Of a DNA stretch of 64,000 nucleotides, positions 9,005 through 18,609 are shown one piece after another. The translations under genes were made by a program, and so were the position numbers. Location of the stretch: assembly GCA_026126105.1 (NCBI GenBank), contig JAHCJV010000010.1:1-64000 (forward strand), given 5' to 3'. The notes under the pieces are model-generated. The model saw only the letters and a program-made list of their open reading frames with translations. It searched no databases and was not told where the DNA came from. Positions within the stretch are counted from its first letter, which is position 1. Each line of letters begins with the position of its first letter. This stretch comes from Enhydrobacter sp. GTDB taxonomy: Bacteria; Pseudomonadota; Alphaproteobacteria; Reyranellales; Reyranellaceae.

Positions 9005-10735
9005 ATGACACAGACAGTGCCCCCGCCGATATCGGACAGCCGCCGTCCGCAGATGTTTCCCGTCCTCACAACGGCCGAGTTGCGTCGTATCGAGCGCTTC
9101 GGCCGGAGACAACATTACCGGAGCGGTGAATTCCTCGCGAGGAACGGTGCGTCAAGTCCGGGCATGTGTGTCGTCTTGAGCGGCAGGATCGTCGTGACGC
9201 AGCACGACGGCCTCGGCCGCGTCTCGCCGATCGTCGAGATGGGGCCGGGCGAAATCGCCGCCGAGCTCGCGGAGCTGTCGGGGTTGCCGTCGCCGGTCGA
9301 TGTCCGGGCCGAAAGTGACGTCGAGGCGCTGATCGTGCCCGCGGAGGGAATGCGGTCCCTCGTGGTGGCCGAGGCCGACCTGGGTGAACGTATTGTCCGC
9401 GCGCTGATCCTGCGCCGCGTCTATCTCATCGAGAGCAAGGCTGCCGGCCCGATCCTGGTCGGTTCCCTGACCTTGCCGGACATGATCCGCCTGCAGGTCT
9501 TTCTGACGCGCAACGGCCAACCGCACAGCGTCCTCGATCCCGAGATCGATTCGGATGCGGTGCAGATGATCGCCTGCCTGTCGCCCAGTCCGGCAGACTA
9601 TCCGCTTGTCGTCTGTCCGGACGGGACCCTGTTGCGCAATCCGTCGGAGCAGGAGCTTGCGAGGTGCATCGGTCTGCTCGACGAAACCACGGAAAGACGG
9701 ATCTACGACGTCGCGATCGTGGGAGCCGGGCCGGCCGGCCTTGCGACGGCGGTCTATGCGGCCTCCGAGGGGCTGTCGGTCATCGTTGTGGAGAGCCATG
9801 CCTTCGGCGGTCAGGCCGGCGCCAGCGCCCGCATCGAGAATTATCTGGGTTTTCCCACCGGCATCACCGGGCATGCGCTGACCGCTCGCGCGTTCGTGCA
9901 GGCGCAGAAATTCGGCGCGCACTTCGTACTCCCGGTCACGGTTTCCCGGCTCGACTGTTCCAGCGCAAGTCGGCCGATGACCTTGGAGATGACCGACGGA
10001 TGGCACGTCCAGGCCCGCGCGGTCGTGGTCGCGTCCGGCGCTCGTTATCGAAAGCTGTCTTTGGCCAATCTCGAGCAGTTCCAGAATCGCGGCATCTGGT
10101 ACTGGGCATCGCCGATCGAGGCGAAGCTCTGTTCCAATGCCGAGGTGATCATCGTCGGCGGCGGCAACTCGGCGGGCCAGGCCGCGGTGTTCCTCTCGGC
10201 GCATGCCGCGAAGGTGCGCATCCTGGTGCGGGGTAGCGGCCTCGCCGAGACCATGTCGAGCTATCTGGCCGAACGTATCGAGGCGGCGCCGAATGTCGAG
10301 GTGCTCGCCGGAACGGAGATCGTCGAGCTGATCGGGTCGGCACAGGAGGGCCTTCGGGCCGTGCGTTGTCGCCATCGTCCGAACGGCACCGAGACGACAC
10401 TGCCCGTCCGGCATGTATTCCTGTTCCTCGGCGCGGAGCCGGCGACGGAATGGCTGAAGGAATGTGGCGTCGATCTCGACAGCAAGGGGTTCGTCCGGAC
10501 CGGCGCGGATGTCTTGTCTACAGCCGAAGGCCACAAGCCCTCGGCGCACGAGACCAGTGTGCCGCGTGTCTTCGCCGTGGGCGACGTGCGCTCCAATTCG
10601 GTCAAGCGGGTCGGCGGAGCAATCGGCGAGGGCGCAAACGTCGTGGCGCAACTGCACGGCGCACTCGAGGCCCTCAAAGCAGTGTTGCCGGCGGGCGAGT
10701 CGGATGGAGCGTTGATAGCGAGATCTTCCGAATAG
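9005..10735 (+). CDS. cyclic-nucleotide-binding domain fused to thioredoxin-reductase-like flavoprotein
   Basis: About 576 residues from ATG 9005; the frame is open to an ATG at 8882, and neither start has a strong ribosome site. Domains: a CRP-type cNMP-binding fold (about 20-130); a short thioredoxin/glutaredoxin-like segment (about 150-225: LPDMIRLQVFLTRNG); then a TrxR-like module with FAD motif VAIVGAGPAGLA (about 235) and NAD(P)H motif VIIVGGGNSAGQAAV (about 380). The redox Cys-x-x-Cys of true TrxR is absent: the position reads GIWYWASPIEAKL. It should bind FAD and NAD(P)H but cannot do ordinary thioredoxin reduction. The family is known from genomes as fusions; its substrate is not something I can state. 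Confidence 0.88.
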   Translation: MTQTVPPPISDSRRPQMFPVLTTAELRRIERFGRRQHYRSGEFLARNGASSPGMCVVLSGRIVVTQHDGLGRVSPIVEMGPGEIAAELAELSGLPSPVDVRAESDVEALIVPAEGMRSLVVAEADLGERIVRALILRRVYLIESKAAGPILVGSLTLPDMIRLQVFLTRNGQPHSVLDPEIDSDAVQMIACLSPSPADYPLVVCPDGTLLRNPSEQELARCIGLLDETTERRIYDVAIVGAGPAGLATAVYAASEGLSVIVVESHAFGGQAGASARIENYLGFPTGITGHALTARAFVQAQKFGAHFVLPVTVSRLDCSSASRPMTLEMTDGWHVQARAVVVASGARYRKLSLANLEQFQNRGIWYWASPIEAKLCSNAEVIIVGGGNSAGQAAVFLSAHAAKVRILVRGSGLAETMSSYLAERIEAAPNVEVLAGTEIVELIGSAQEGLRAVRCRHRPNGTETTLPVRHVFLFLGAEPATEWLKECGVDLDSKGFVRTGADVLSTAEGHKPSAHETSVPRVFAVGDVRSNSVKRVGGAIGEGANVVAQLHGALEALKAVLPAGESDGALIARSSE

Positions 10736-10853
10736 CGGTTCGAACGGCTCGACACCAGAGTTGCCGCAGGCGCGCGATGGTCGAATACTGACAGCCCATG
10801 ATCCCGGCGGCAGAGCCAGCGGGAGCGCTTCTCGACACCTTGGAGGAAGATCG

Positions 10854-11612
10854 ATGTCATTCTACAGAGACATGACCTGCGAGAACGTGACGCTCAAAGG
10901 CGACAAGGGAACGCCTATCACGGCTTATGTCGCCAAGCCGTCCGGCGCCGGTCCCTTCCCGGGCGTGGTGCTCATTCACCATCTGCCGGGGTGGAGCGAA
11001 CTCTATATCGAGACGACCCGGCGCTTCGCGCATCACGGCTACATGGCGATCTGCGCCAATCTCTACGAGCGCGAAGGCGGCGGAAGCGACGGCAATCCCG
11101 ATGACGTCGCCGCCAAGGTGCGGGCCGACGGCGGAATCCCGGACTCCCAGATGGTCGGCGACACCGCGGCCGCCGTGCAGTGGATGCGCGCGCAGCCCAA
11201 CCTCAATGGCAAGGTCGGCCTGTTCGGCTCCTGCTCCGGCGGCCGGCACGCTTTCATCTACGCCTGTCAGAAGAAGGACGTCGACGCCGTCGTCGACCTC
11301 TGGGGTGGCCGCGTGGTGATGGGCAAGGAGGAGCTCAACGCCAAGACGCCGGTCGCGCCGATCGACATGACGAAGGATTTGGCCGCTCCGCTCCTCGGCC
11401 TGTTCGGAAACGACGACCGCGCGCCCAGCCCGGAGCAGGTCAGCCAGCACGAGGAAGAGCTCAAGAAGCACGGCAAGAACTACGAGTTCCACCGCTACGA
11501 TGGCGCCGGTCACGGCTTCTTCTACTGGCACCGGCCACTCTATCGGCCCGAGCAGGCGATGGACGGCTGGAGCAAGGTGTTCGCCTTCTTCGGCAAGCAT
11601 CTGGCGAAGTAG
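10854..11612 (+). CDS. dienelactone hydrolase family protein
   Basis: A 252-residue alpha/beta hydrolase from ATG 10854, placed by a strong GGAGGAA at 10842-10848. The nucleophile motif is GSCSGG with Cys127, typical of dienelactone hydrolases (Cys, not Ser). The acid is likely D187/D188 in FGNDDRAPS, and the base H220 is in YDGAGHGFF. The substrate class is lactones or esters from aromatic breakdown. The real substrate is unknown. A small gene follows after 11 bp with its own strong ribosome site, so the two form an operon. Confidence 0.9.
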   Translation: MSFYRDMTCENVTLKGDKGTPITAYVAKPSGAGPFPGVVLIHHLPGWSELYIETTRRFAHHGYMAICANLYEREGGGSDGNPDDVAAKVRADGGIPDSQMVGDTAAAVQWMRAQPNLNGKVGLFGSCSGGRHAFIYACQKKDVDAVVDLWGGRVVMGKEELNAKTPVAPIDMTKDLAAPLLGLFGNDDRAPSPEQVSQHEEELKKHGKNYEFHRYDGAGHGFFYWHRPLYRPEQAMDGWSKVFAFFGKHLAK

Positions 11613-11623
11613 GAGGGCGGCGA

Positions 11624-11929
11624 ATGTGCACTTCCATCATCGAGATTGCGCGCGCCGAGGGCATGGCGAAGCGCGGCGACGAGTGGTTCCCGCTGTCCCA
11701 GGCGGTGGTCGCCTATGACCATGCGCGCCATGCGCCGCTGGGCGACGTCATCACGCTCGATTTCATCAACGCCAGTCTCGATCCCGGGGCGCGCGCCGGG
11801 ATCGAGCTGACGCTCGAGACGGCCAAGGAGCTGCGGGCCGCTCTCGACCGGGCAATTGCCGCTGCCGAGTTCGAAGAGGCCGAGGTGCGGGGAAAGGGTG
11901 CGTTGCCCAGGCTCGTTCGGGCGGCCTGA
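11624..11929 (+). CDS. small conserved protein, DUF6295-like
   Basis: A 101-residue protein from ATG 11624, with AGGAGGGCGG at 11611-11620. It starts MCTSIIEIARAEG and contains WFPLSQAVVAYDHARHAPLGD and ITLDFINASLDPGAR, a pattern I associate with DUF6295 proteins of about 80-100 residues. The match is from memory and moderate. It has no signal peptide or membrane helix, and the function is unknown. Tight coupling to the dienelactone hydrolase suggests a shared task such as small-molecule handling. Confidence 0.75.
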   Translation: MCTSIIEIARAEGMAKRGDEWFPLSQAVVAYDHARHAPLGDVITLDFINASLDPGARAGIELTLETAKELRAALDRAIAAAEFEEAEVRGKGALPRLVRAA

Positions 11930-11952
11930 CAGACGCGAGCGAGAGCGTCGAG

Positions 11953-12091
11953 TTCCTCCCTGCGCTCTTGCGCGGGGAGGTGGCGCGGTAATCCGCGACG
12001 GAGGGGTCATGGGCCACAGCATCGGTGCGGCCCATGACCCCTCCGTCAGCGCAAGACGCTGACACCTCCCCGCGCTGCGCGCAGGGAGGAA
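11953..12091. repeat. 139 bp intergenic inverted repeat (REP/MITE-like)
   Basis: Two 63-nt arms (11953-12015 and 12029-12091) are near-complementary around a 13-nt loop. The inner 19 bp (GACGGAGGGGTCATGGGCC) and two outer 13-bp blocks pair perfectly. The non-matching internal blocks are themselves small hairpins in each arm (GCGGtaatCCGC; AGCGcaagaCGCT). Either strand should therefore fold into a long branched stem. It lies between two same-strand genes. It may be a mobile palindromic unit, an RNA processing site or a terminator. No T-run follows, so a classical terminator is less likely. Confidence 0.8.
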
Positions 12092-12123
12092 ATCGACTTC
12101 ATGAAGCAGGAGGGAACGAGAAA

Positions 12124-13173
12124 ATGGCATCAACGACACCGGCGAACGCGATCAGCTCGCATCTGGCGGTTCGTCCCGACTGGCTCGCCTTGCGCCGCGA
12201 GGCCGCACTCGAGCCGGAGCTGCCGATCGTCGACCCGCATCACCACCTGATCGACCGGCCGGAGAGCGGCCGATACCTGTTGCCCGACCTGCTCGCCGAT
12301 ATAGACAGCGGGCACAATGTCGTCGCCACGGTGTATCTCGAATGGCTGTCGATGTACCGCGCCGACGGGCCGGAGGAGATGCGCCCGGTCGGCGAGATCG
12401 AGTTCGCCAACGGCGTTGCCGCGATGTGTGCCAGCGGCAGCTACGGCAAGCCGCGCGTCTGTGCCGGCATCGTCGGGCACGGTGAGCTCACGCTGGGAGC
12501 GGGCGTGGCCAAGGTGCTGGAGGCGATGATCGTGGCGGGTGGCGGCCGGTTTCGCGGCATCCGCTTCATTTCCGCGAGCGATCCCGAGCAGGCCCAGTGG
12601 GGCGCCACACTCACCCGGCCGGAGGGGTGGCTGCGGGATTCGCGGGTGCGCGAGGGCTTCGCGCAACTGGCGCCGCTCGGGCTCAGCTTCGACTCCTACA
12701 TGTACCATCCTCAGCTTGGCGACCTCGTCGATCTGGCGCGCGCCTTTCCCGCGACGCCGATCGTCCTCAACCATGTCGGCGGCGCGATCGGGCTCGGCCG
12801 CTACAAGGGCAAGCGCGACGCGGTCTTTGCCGACTGGAGCGCGCGGATCCGCGAGCTGGCGGCGTGCCCCAACGTGCATGTGAAGCTCGGCGGGCTCGGC
12901 ATGAAGGTGTTCGGGTTCGACGTGCACGAGGGTGAGCTCCCTCCGAGTTCCGAACAGCTCGCGACGGCGTGGCGGCCCTACATCGAAACCTGCATCGAGG
13001 CCTTCGGCCCCAGTCGGGCAATGTTCGAAAGCAACTTTCCCGTCGACAAGGGCTCGTACGGCTACGGCGTCTTCTGGAATGCCTGCAAGCGGCTGGCGCA
13101 AGGCGCGAGCGCCGCCGAGAAGGCCGATCTGTTCCACGGGACGGCGTCGCGTTTCTACCGGCTTGGGATTTGA
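12124..13173 (+). CDS. amidohydrolase-family (COG3618-type) metal-dependent hydrolase
   Basis: A 349-residue TIM-barrel hydrolase. ATG 12124 is preceded by GGAGGGA; the frame is open further left, but only through the inverted repeat. The N-terminal metal motif is DPHHHLID. The barrel also shows VLNHVGG (His), and the late motif is MFESNFPVDK, where many relatives have SDFP. Family members hydrolyse lactones or decarboxylate aromatic acids. It is followed 9 bp downstream by a CoA-ester lyase, suggesting a two-step catabolic operon. Confidence 0.88.
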   Translation: MASTTPANAISSHLAVRPDWLALRREAALEPELPIVDPHHHLIDRPESGRYLLPDLLADIDSGHNVVATVYLEWLSMYRADGPEEMRPVGEIEFANGVAAMCASGSYGKPRVCAGIVGHGELTLGAGVAKVLEAMIVAGGGRFRGIRFISASDPEQAQWGATLTRPEGWLRDSRVREGFAQLAPLGLSFDSYMYHPQLGDLVDLARAFPATPIVLNHVGGAIGLGRYKGKRDAVFADWSARIRELAACPNVHVKLGGLGMKVFGFDVHEGELPPSSEQLATAWRPYIETCIEAFGPSRAMFESNFPVDKGSYGYGVFWNACKRLAQGASAAEKADLFHGTASRFYRLGI

Positions 13174-13182
13174 GGGTTCGAG

Positions 13183-14058
13183 ATGAACAGGGTGCAACCA
13201 GCCTGGCGATCGTTGCTGTTCGTGCCGGTGCTCTCCGAGCGCTTCCTGGCGAAGGCCCATACGCGCGGCGCCGATGCCATCATTCTCGACCTCGAGGACT
13301 CGATCCTGCCCGCGAACAAGGCGGCGGCGCGTGCTGCCCTGCCGGCCGCGGTGCCGCGTGTCGCACAGAACGGCTCGGATGTGGTGGTCCGCATCAATCG
13401 GCCGCTCGATCTCGCGGTTGCGGACATCGCGGCTTCGGTCATGCCGGGCGTCGCCGCCCTGATGCTGCCGAAGGTGATGGGCCCCGAGCATGTCCGGCTG
13501 CTGGCCGAGCTGGTGACCGACCGGGAGGCCGCGCTGGGCATGCCGATCGGCCACACGCGTTTCCTCGTCCTGATCGAATCGCCGGCAGCGCTGCCGCATC
13601 TCTACGCCATCGCTGCCGAGCCACGCATGGCCGGCATGTCGGTCGGCGGCGAGGACATGGCGACGGAGCTCGGCGCCATCCCCTCGGCCGACAGCATGTA
13701 TGTCTTCGCGATGCAGGGTCTCGCGGCGTGCCGCACGGCAGGCATCCTGCCCATGGGTTCGATGGGCCAGCTCGCGAACATCGATGACCTCGAGTCCTAT
13801 CGGGCCGGGTTGAAGCGCGGCAAGGCGCTGGGTTTTACCACGGCCTCGTGCATCCATCCGGCGCACGTGCCGATCATCAACGAGGAGTACGGCGCGTCGG
13901 AGGATGAGCTGGATCGGGCCCGCCGGCTGCTCGCCGCCTTCGACGCCGCAGCCGCCGACGGTGCCGGCGCAGTGGCATTCGAGGGCAGCATGATCGACCT
14001 GCCGGTCGTCATCCGCGCGCGCCGCTTGCTTGAGCGCGCGGAATCATGGAAGCGATAG
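13183..14058 (+). CDS. HpcH/HpaI-aldolase / citrate-lyase-beta-like CoA ester lyase
   Basis: A 291-residue TIM-barrel lyase. The family signature RSLLFVPVLSERFLAKA opens the protein. DAIILDLEDSI supplies the acidic metal/CoA-side residues and GGEDMATELGA the second acidic cluster. Relatives cleave malyl-, citramalyl- or beta-hydroxyacyl-CoA (CitE/Mcl/Clyb types). Which one applies here cannot be told. It starts 9 bp after the amidohydrolase and probably acts in the same pathway. Confidence 0.9.
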   Translation: MNRVQPAWRSLLFVPVLSERFLAKAHTRGADAIILDLEDSILPANKAAARAALPAAVPRVAQNGSDVVVRINRPLDLAVADIAASVMPGVAALMLPKVMGPEHVRLLAELVTDREAALGMPIGHTRFLVLIESPAALPHLYAIAAEPRMAGMSVGGEDMATELGAIPSADSMYVFAMQGLAACRTAGILPMGSMGQLANIDDLESYRAGLKRGKALGFTTASCIHPAHVPIINEEYGASEDELDRARRLLAAFDAAAADGAGAVAFEGSMIDLPVVIRARRLLERAESWKR

Positions 14059-14194
14059 CCGCCCTTCGGCGTCGCGTAATCCCCTTGTTCAAGTGTGGAT
14101 GTGAGGTGCGGCACTCGCGAATCAGGACACCGGATCGCAACAAGCAGGATAGACTGCCAGCCCTGACGATACCGCTTGAACGAGGATTTCGAGA

Positions 14195-15070
14195 ATGAGC
14201 GACTCAACGGAATACACGCCGCCGAAGGTGTGGACCTGGAACAAGGCGAGCGGCGGCCGCTTCGCCAACATCAATCGGCCGATCGCCGGCCCCACCCATG
14301 ACAAGGAGCTGCCGGTCGGCAAGCATCCCCTGCAGCTCTATTCGCTGGGAACGCCGAACGGCCAGAAAGTCACCATCATGCTCGAGGAGCTGCTGGCTCT
14401 CGGCCACAAGGGGGCGGAATACGATGCGTGGCTGATCAAGATCGGCGAGGGCGAGCAGTTCGGCAGCGGCTTCGTGGCCGTGAACCCGAACTCGAAGATC
14501 CCGGCACTGATGGACCGCAGCGGGCCAACGCCGATCCGGGTGTTCGAGTCCGGCGCGATGCTGCTGTATCTCGCCGAGAAGTTCGGTGCGTTCCTGCCGA
14601 AGGAAGGCGCCCCGCGCGCCGAGTGCCTGTCGTGGCTGTTCTGGCAGATGGGCAGCGCGCCCTACCTGGGCGGCGGCTTCGGCCATTTCTATGCTTACGC
14701 CCCCGCGAAGTTCGAGTACGCGATCGACCGATTCGCGATGGAGACCAAGCGGCAGCTCGATGTCCTCGATCGCCGGCTCGGCGAGAGCCCCTACCTGGCC
14801 GGTGACGACTACACCATCGCCGACATCGCGGTGTGGCCGTGGTACGGCGGCTTGGCGAAGGGGCTGCTGTACGGGGCGGGCGAGTTTTTGTCGGTGCAGG
14901 ACTACAAGAACGTCCAGCGCTGGGCCGACGCCATCGGCGCCCGTCCGGCGGTCAAGCGCGGCCGCATCGTCAATCGCCTGCAGGGCGATCCCGCCGCCCA
15001 GCTGCACGAGCGCCATGACGCCAGCGACTTCGAGCTGAAGACGCAGGACAAGGTCGCGGCCAAGGGGTAG
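14195..15070 (+). CDS. yghU: glutathione S-transferase, YghU/Nu-class
   Basis: A 291-residue protein that tracks E. coli YghU closely: KVWTWNKASGGRFANINRP, PVGKHPLQLYSLGTPNGQ and VNPNSKIPAL, followed by an all-helical C-terminal domain. Nu-class GSTs bind two glutathiones and have disulfide-bond reductase and organic-peroxide reductase activity. It is cytoplasmic. It stands alone between intergenic gaps of about 135 and 170 bp. Confidence 0.95.
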   Translation: MSDSTEYTPPKVWTWNKASGGRFANINRPIAGPTHDKELPVGKHPLQLYSLGTPNGQKVTIMLEELLALGHKGAEYDAWLIKIGEGEQFGSGFVAVNPNSKIPALMDRSGPTPIRVFESGAMLLYLAEKFGAFLPKEGAPRAECLSWLFWQMGSAPYLGGGFGHFYAYAPAKFEYAIDRFAMETKRQLDVLDRRLGESPYLAGDDYTIADIAVWPWYGGLAKGLLYGAGEFLSVQDYKNVQRWADAIGARPAVKRGRIVNRLQGDPAAQLHERHDASDFELKTQDKVAAKG

Positions 15071-15197
15071 GGGCCGTCCGCCCTTCGGCATGACGCCTGC
15101 CGTGCCGGGCAGGATGAGCAGAGGGAGCGCCGTTCGAGTCTTACTCGACTTTGCGGCGTCTCCTAATGTGCAGGCAGGACAAAGACGGAGCACCGGG

Positions 15198-15248
15198 ATG
15201 AAGATTGGCGCGATGAATCGCCCGTCCAGCAAAGGGCCGCGCAGATGA
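15198..15248 (+). CDS. possible 16-codon leader peptide
   Basis: ATG 15198, preceded by ACGGAGCACCGGG, opens a 16-residue basic frame ([16 protein letters not shown]). Its TGA at 15246-15248 overlaps the ATG of the monooxygenase gene at 15245 in an ATGA. A translationally coupled leader is possible, but so is chance, since the frame is short and no attenuator fold is evident. Confidence 0.2.
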   Translation: MKIGAMNRPSSKGPRR

Positions 15249-17107
15249 GCCAAGCCGTCCGCATAGATTCCACCGGCCGCAAGCTGTTCGCCACCCGCGC
15301 AGCCAAGGCAACGGACAAGATCGCGGGAAAGGGTTACTCGATCGTCGAGGACGAGGCCCTCAAGACCTTGCCGCCACCGCCTCCGGGCGCGGTCTTCGAC
15401 GCCGAAGAGCAGGCGAAGTACCGGAAATTCAAGGAAGCCCGCACCGGCGCCGCAGACTACATCCGCCTCGAGGGCGAGTTCGCCAGCTATCTGGAAGATG
15501 TCTATTCCGATGCGCCGGTTCCGCGCGAGGCTCTCGACGACGCATGCGAGATCCTGGTTATCGGGGCAGGCTTCGGCGCGCTCCTCCTCTGGTACAGGCT
15601 CATGAAGGCCGGCTTCACCGACGTTCGCTTTTGCGAGAAGGGCGGTGATGTCGGCGGCACCTGGTACTGGAACCGCTATCCCGGGATCGCCTGCGACGTC
15701 GAGAGCTACAGCTACCTGCCGCTTCTCGAGGAGATGGGCCACATCCCGTCGATGAAGTTCGCTTCGGGTTTCGAGATCCTGGAATACTGCCAGCTCATGG
15801 CAGAACGGTTCGGCTTCTATGACCGCTGCCTGTTCCACACCACGGTCGAGGAAACGGTTTGGGATGACGCGGCCAAGCGCTGGATCGTCAAGACGGACCG
15901 CGGCGATGCGATGCGCGCCCGCTTCGTCGTTCTCGCCAACGGCATCCTGACAACCCCGCGTCTCGCCAGGATCGAGGGAATGGAGACTTTCAAGGGCGAG
16001 GCATTCCACACCTCGCGCTGGAACTACAATGTCGAATTGCAGGGTAAGCGGGTCGGCATCATCGGCACCGGCGCAACGGCCGTGCAGGTCGTGCCCGAGA
16101 TCGCGAAGGTGGTGAAAGCGCTCTACGTCTTCCAGCGCACACCCTCGTCCATCGATGTGCGCGACCAGCGCGCCACGACACAGGAGGAGTATGCGACCTG
16201 GCCACACGAGAGCAACTGGGCAGTCAAGCGGCGCGAGCGCCTGGCCCTCATCTCCGCCGGACGAACCGCCCTTCAGGGCAACGACGACTTCCTGTCGGGC
16301 AAGGTCGAGCAATACAAGCGCGCCAGGCAGCACGAGCGCGAGCTATCGCCCGAGGAGATGATCCGGGCCCAGCTCAACTCGAACTTCCGCATCATGGAGC
16401 AGATACGTGGCCGGGTGGATGCGGTCGTGAAGGACGAGAAGACGGCGGCGGCGCTGAAGCCTTACTACCCTTACGGCTGCAAGCGGCCGACCTTCCATGA
16501 CGAATACCTGCCGGCCTTCAACCTGGACCATGTTCACCTGGTCGACACGGCGCCCACGGGTGTGAAGCTGATCAACGAAGAAGGCATCGTTCACGACGGC
16601 GTGGCCTATCCGCTCGATGTGCTGATCTACGCGACCGGCTTCGAATGGATGGGCACCGGTTCCTTCAACATGATTCGCGGGCAGGGAGGACGGACGCTGA
16701 AGGAGAAATGGGAGACGGAAGGGACGAAAACCTTCCTCGGCATACATTCGGCCGGCTTCCCCAACCTCCTTATCATGAACGGCCCGCAGGGCGGCGGCGG
16801 CCAGTTCAACTTCACGCGCGTCGCGGAGATGCACGCCCACTACATCGTCTGGGCCCTGGAGACCGTCAGGGCGCGCGGCGCCGCAACCATCGATGTGACC
16901 TTGGAAGCCGAAGAGGAGTACGCCCGGCACTGTGCCGAAATGGATCTGCTGTCGGCACCGTTGCGGGACTGCCTCTCCTACTACAATGGTGACGGCAACG
17001 CGAAGCCGGGCAGCCTTGCCTACTATGGCGGCGGCAAACGCTGGCATGACAGGCGGGAGGCGGCACAGGCGTCGATGACGCCCTATCGATTCAGCGGCAG
17101 CGCTTAG
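15245..17107 (+). CDS. Baeyer-Villiger-type FAD-dependent monooxygenase
   Basis: A 620-residue class B flavoprotein that inserts oxygen next to ketones using NADPH and O2. An N-terminal extension of about 100 residues precedes the FAD motif [15 protein letters not shown]. Then comes [15 protein letters not shown], the BVMO fingerprint [12 protein letters not shown] (F249 to W259, with Asn where Pro/Asp is usual) and the NADPH motif [11 protein letters not shown]. Family members act on cyclic, aromatic or steroid ketones, and the longer N-terminus recalls steroid or macrocyclic-ketone enzymes. It is monocistronic apart from a possible leader peptide. Confidence 0.92.
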   Translation: MSQAVRIDSTGRKLFATRAAKATDKIAGKGYSIVEDEALKTLPPPPPGAVFDAEEQAKYRKFKEARTGAADYIRLEGEFASYLEDVYSDAPVPREALDDACEILVIGAGFGALLLWYRLMKAGFTDVRFCEKGGDVGGTWYWNRYPGIACDVESYSYLPLLEEMGHIPSMKFASGFEILEYCQLMAERFGFYDRCLFHTTVEETVWDDAAKRWIVKTDRGDAMRARFVVLANGILTTPRLARIEGMETFKGEAFHTSRWNYNVELQGKRVGIIGTGATAVQVVPEIAKVVKALYVFQRTPSSIDVRDQRATTQEEYATWPHESNWAVKRRERLALISAGRTALQGNDDFLSGKVEQYKRARQHERELSPEEMIRAQLNSNFRIMEQIRGRVDAVVKDEKTAAALKPYYPYGCKRPTFHDEYLPAFNLDHVHLVDTAPTGVKLINEEGIVHDGVAYPLDVLIYATGFEWMGTGSFNMIRGQGGRTLKEKWETEGTKTFLGIHSAGFPNLLIMNGPQGGGGQFNFTRVAEMHAHYIVWALETVRARGAATIDVTLEAEEEYARHCAEMDLLSAPLRDCLSYYNGDGNAKPGSLAYYGGGKRWHDRREAAQASMTPYRFSGSA

Positions 17108-17187
17108 GGAAGCTCACGCATGATGTGACTGGAAGGCACGGTCGATCACGTCATCCAGGCCGCGGGTATCGAAGGAAGAGGAGGAGT

Positions 17188-18609
17188 TCAAACCGCCGGC
17201 CGGCTGCGCATCTCGTCTGCTACCTTGCGCTTGAGGAACTTGCCGTCCTTGAGGTCGCCGCTGAACGCGCCGTTCTCCACCACAACCTTGCCGCGGGCGA
17301 TCGTCGTCGCGGGCCAGGCCGTCACGACGTGGCCTTCCCATGGAGTGTAATCGGTCTCGTGCAGGTCGGCGGCCGCGATCGTCTTCCTGATCCCCGTCTC
17401 CATCAGCACGATGTCAGCGTCAGAGCCGACGGCAAGCGCGCCCTTGCGCGGATAGAGCCCCATGATCTTTGCCGCGTTGGTCGAGATCATGTCGACGAAA
17501 TGCGCCTCGGAGTAGCCGCGCTCGGTGACCATCTGCGTAAACATAAGACCGACCCGCGGCTCGACGCCGGAGTTGCCGCCGGTCGTGTCGTCGATCCGGC
17601 TGCCCTGCAGCTTGATGCGGATCGGGCAGCACAGCTCGTCGGTCGCGATCACCTGGATCGCGCCGCGATTGGTCGCGGTCCACAGCCGCTTCTGGTCCTC
17701 GGGATACTTGAGCGACGGATAGGTGTGATACATCTGCCCGCCCGGCCGCTTGTAGTCCTCCGCGTTGTACATCAGGTACTGGTGCAGGGTTTCGCCGTAC
17801 ATCGGGAAGCCCTTGGCACGCGAGGCCTCAAGGGCCGCCACGCCGGTCGCCGCAGAGACATGCACCATGTAGAGCGCGGCGCCCTCGACATTCTCGGCAA
17901 GCCGTATCACGCGGTTGAACGACAGCTCTTCGGAGAGCGCGTTGTGCACCTCGGCCATGTGCTCGAAGCTGACGCGGTTCTCGCGCATCAGCTTCTCGTA
18001 CATGAACATGACGATGTCGTTGTCCTCGGCGTGGATGCAGGCGATCCCGCCTTGCGCCGCGACGACCTTGAGGGCTTCCCAGATGTGGCCGTGCGGCACC
18101 ATGCGGCCGAGATTTCCCGGCCGGATATTGGTGGTGAAGATCTTGATGCTGGCGTGGCCGTCCTGCATCGCATCGGCGAGCTGGCCGAAATGCGGCTGCG
18201 GCACCTCGCCCATCAGGGTGAGATGGAAGCCATAGTCGCAGTAGCACGCGTCCTTCCAGTGCGCCTGCGTCTGCTCGATCGACTCCTGCACGGTTCGCTC
18301 ATGCACGCACTGCACGAAATCGATCAACGTCGTGGTGCCGCCGTGCAGCGCCGCCTTGCTCACCTGCGACGGCGGATCGGTCAGCACATCGGGCCGCCCC
18401 GGCGCGCGCACCGGCATCGAGCAATGGATGTGCGGATCGATGCCGCCCGGGATCACCAGCTTGCCGGTGGCGTCGACCTTGCGCACCCCTTCCGCCAGCG
18501 TGCCCGGCGCGCCGATCGTGGCGATGCGCCCGTCCTTGACGCCGATGTCGGCCGCCATGGTTCCGCTCGGCAGGACACAGGTCCCGCCGGATACGATCAG
18601 ATCCAGCAT
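17188..18609 (-). CDS. dihydropyrimidinase / D-hydantoinase family amidohydrolase
   Basis: A 473-residue cyclic-amide hydrolase. All binuclear zinc ligands are in place: H60 and H62 in DPHIH, the carboxylated-Lys candidate K156 in ASIKIFTT, H193, H250 in YMVHVSAAT and D324 in ATDELCC. The hydantoinase tail ADIVLMETG...GKVVVENG is present. It probably opens a hydantoin-, dihydropyrimidine- or related cyclic-imide ring in the cytoplasm. Its ATG shares one base with the stop of the COG0523 GTPase gene upstream, so the two are co-translated. Confidence 0.93.
   Translation of the reverse strand: MLDLIVSGGTCVLPSGTMAADIGVKDGRIATIGAPGTLAEGVRKVDATGKLVIPGGIDPHIHCSMPVRAPGRPDVLTDPPSQVSKAALHGGTTTLIDFVQCVHERTVQESIEQTQAHWKDACYCDYGFHLTLMGEVPQPHFGQLADAMQDGHASIKIFTTNIRPGNLGRMVPHGHIWEALKVVAAQGGIACIHAEDNDIVMFMYEKLMRENRVSFEHMAEVHNALSEELSFNRVIRLAENVEGAALYMVHVSAATGVAALEASRAKGFPMYGETLHQYLMYNAEDYKRPGGQMYHTYPSLKYPEDQKRLWTATNRGAIQVIATDELCCPIRIKLQGSRIDDTTGGNSGVEPRVGLMFTQMVTERGYSEAHFVDMISTNAAKIMGLYPRKGALAVGSDADIVLMETGIRKTIAAADLHETDYTPWEGHVVTAWPATTIARGKVVVENGAFSGDLKDGKFLKRKVADEMRSRPAV

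Noticed and set aside
14204..16333. A 709-codon minus-strand open frame across the GST and monooxygenase genes
   Set aside because: It crosses an intergenic gap and two clear genes on the other strand, and its composition is that of an antisense shadow.
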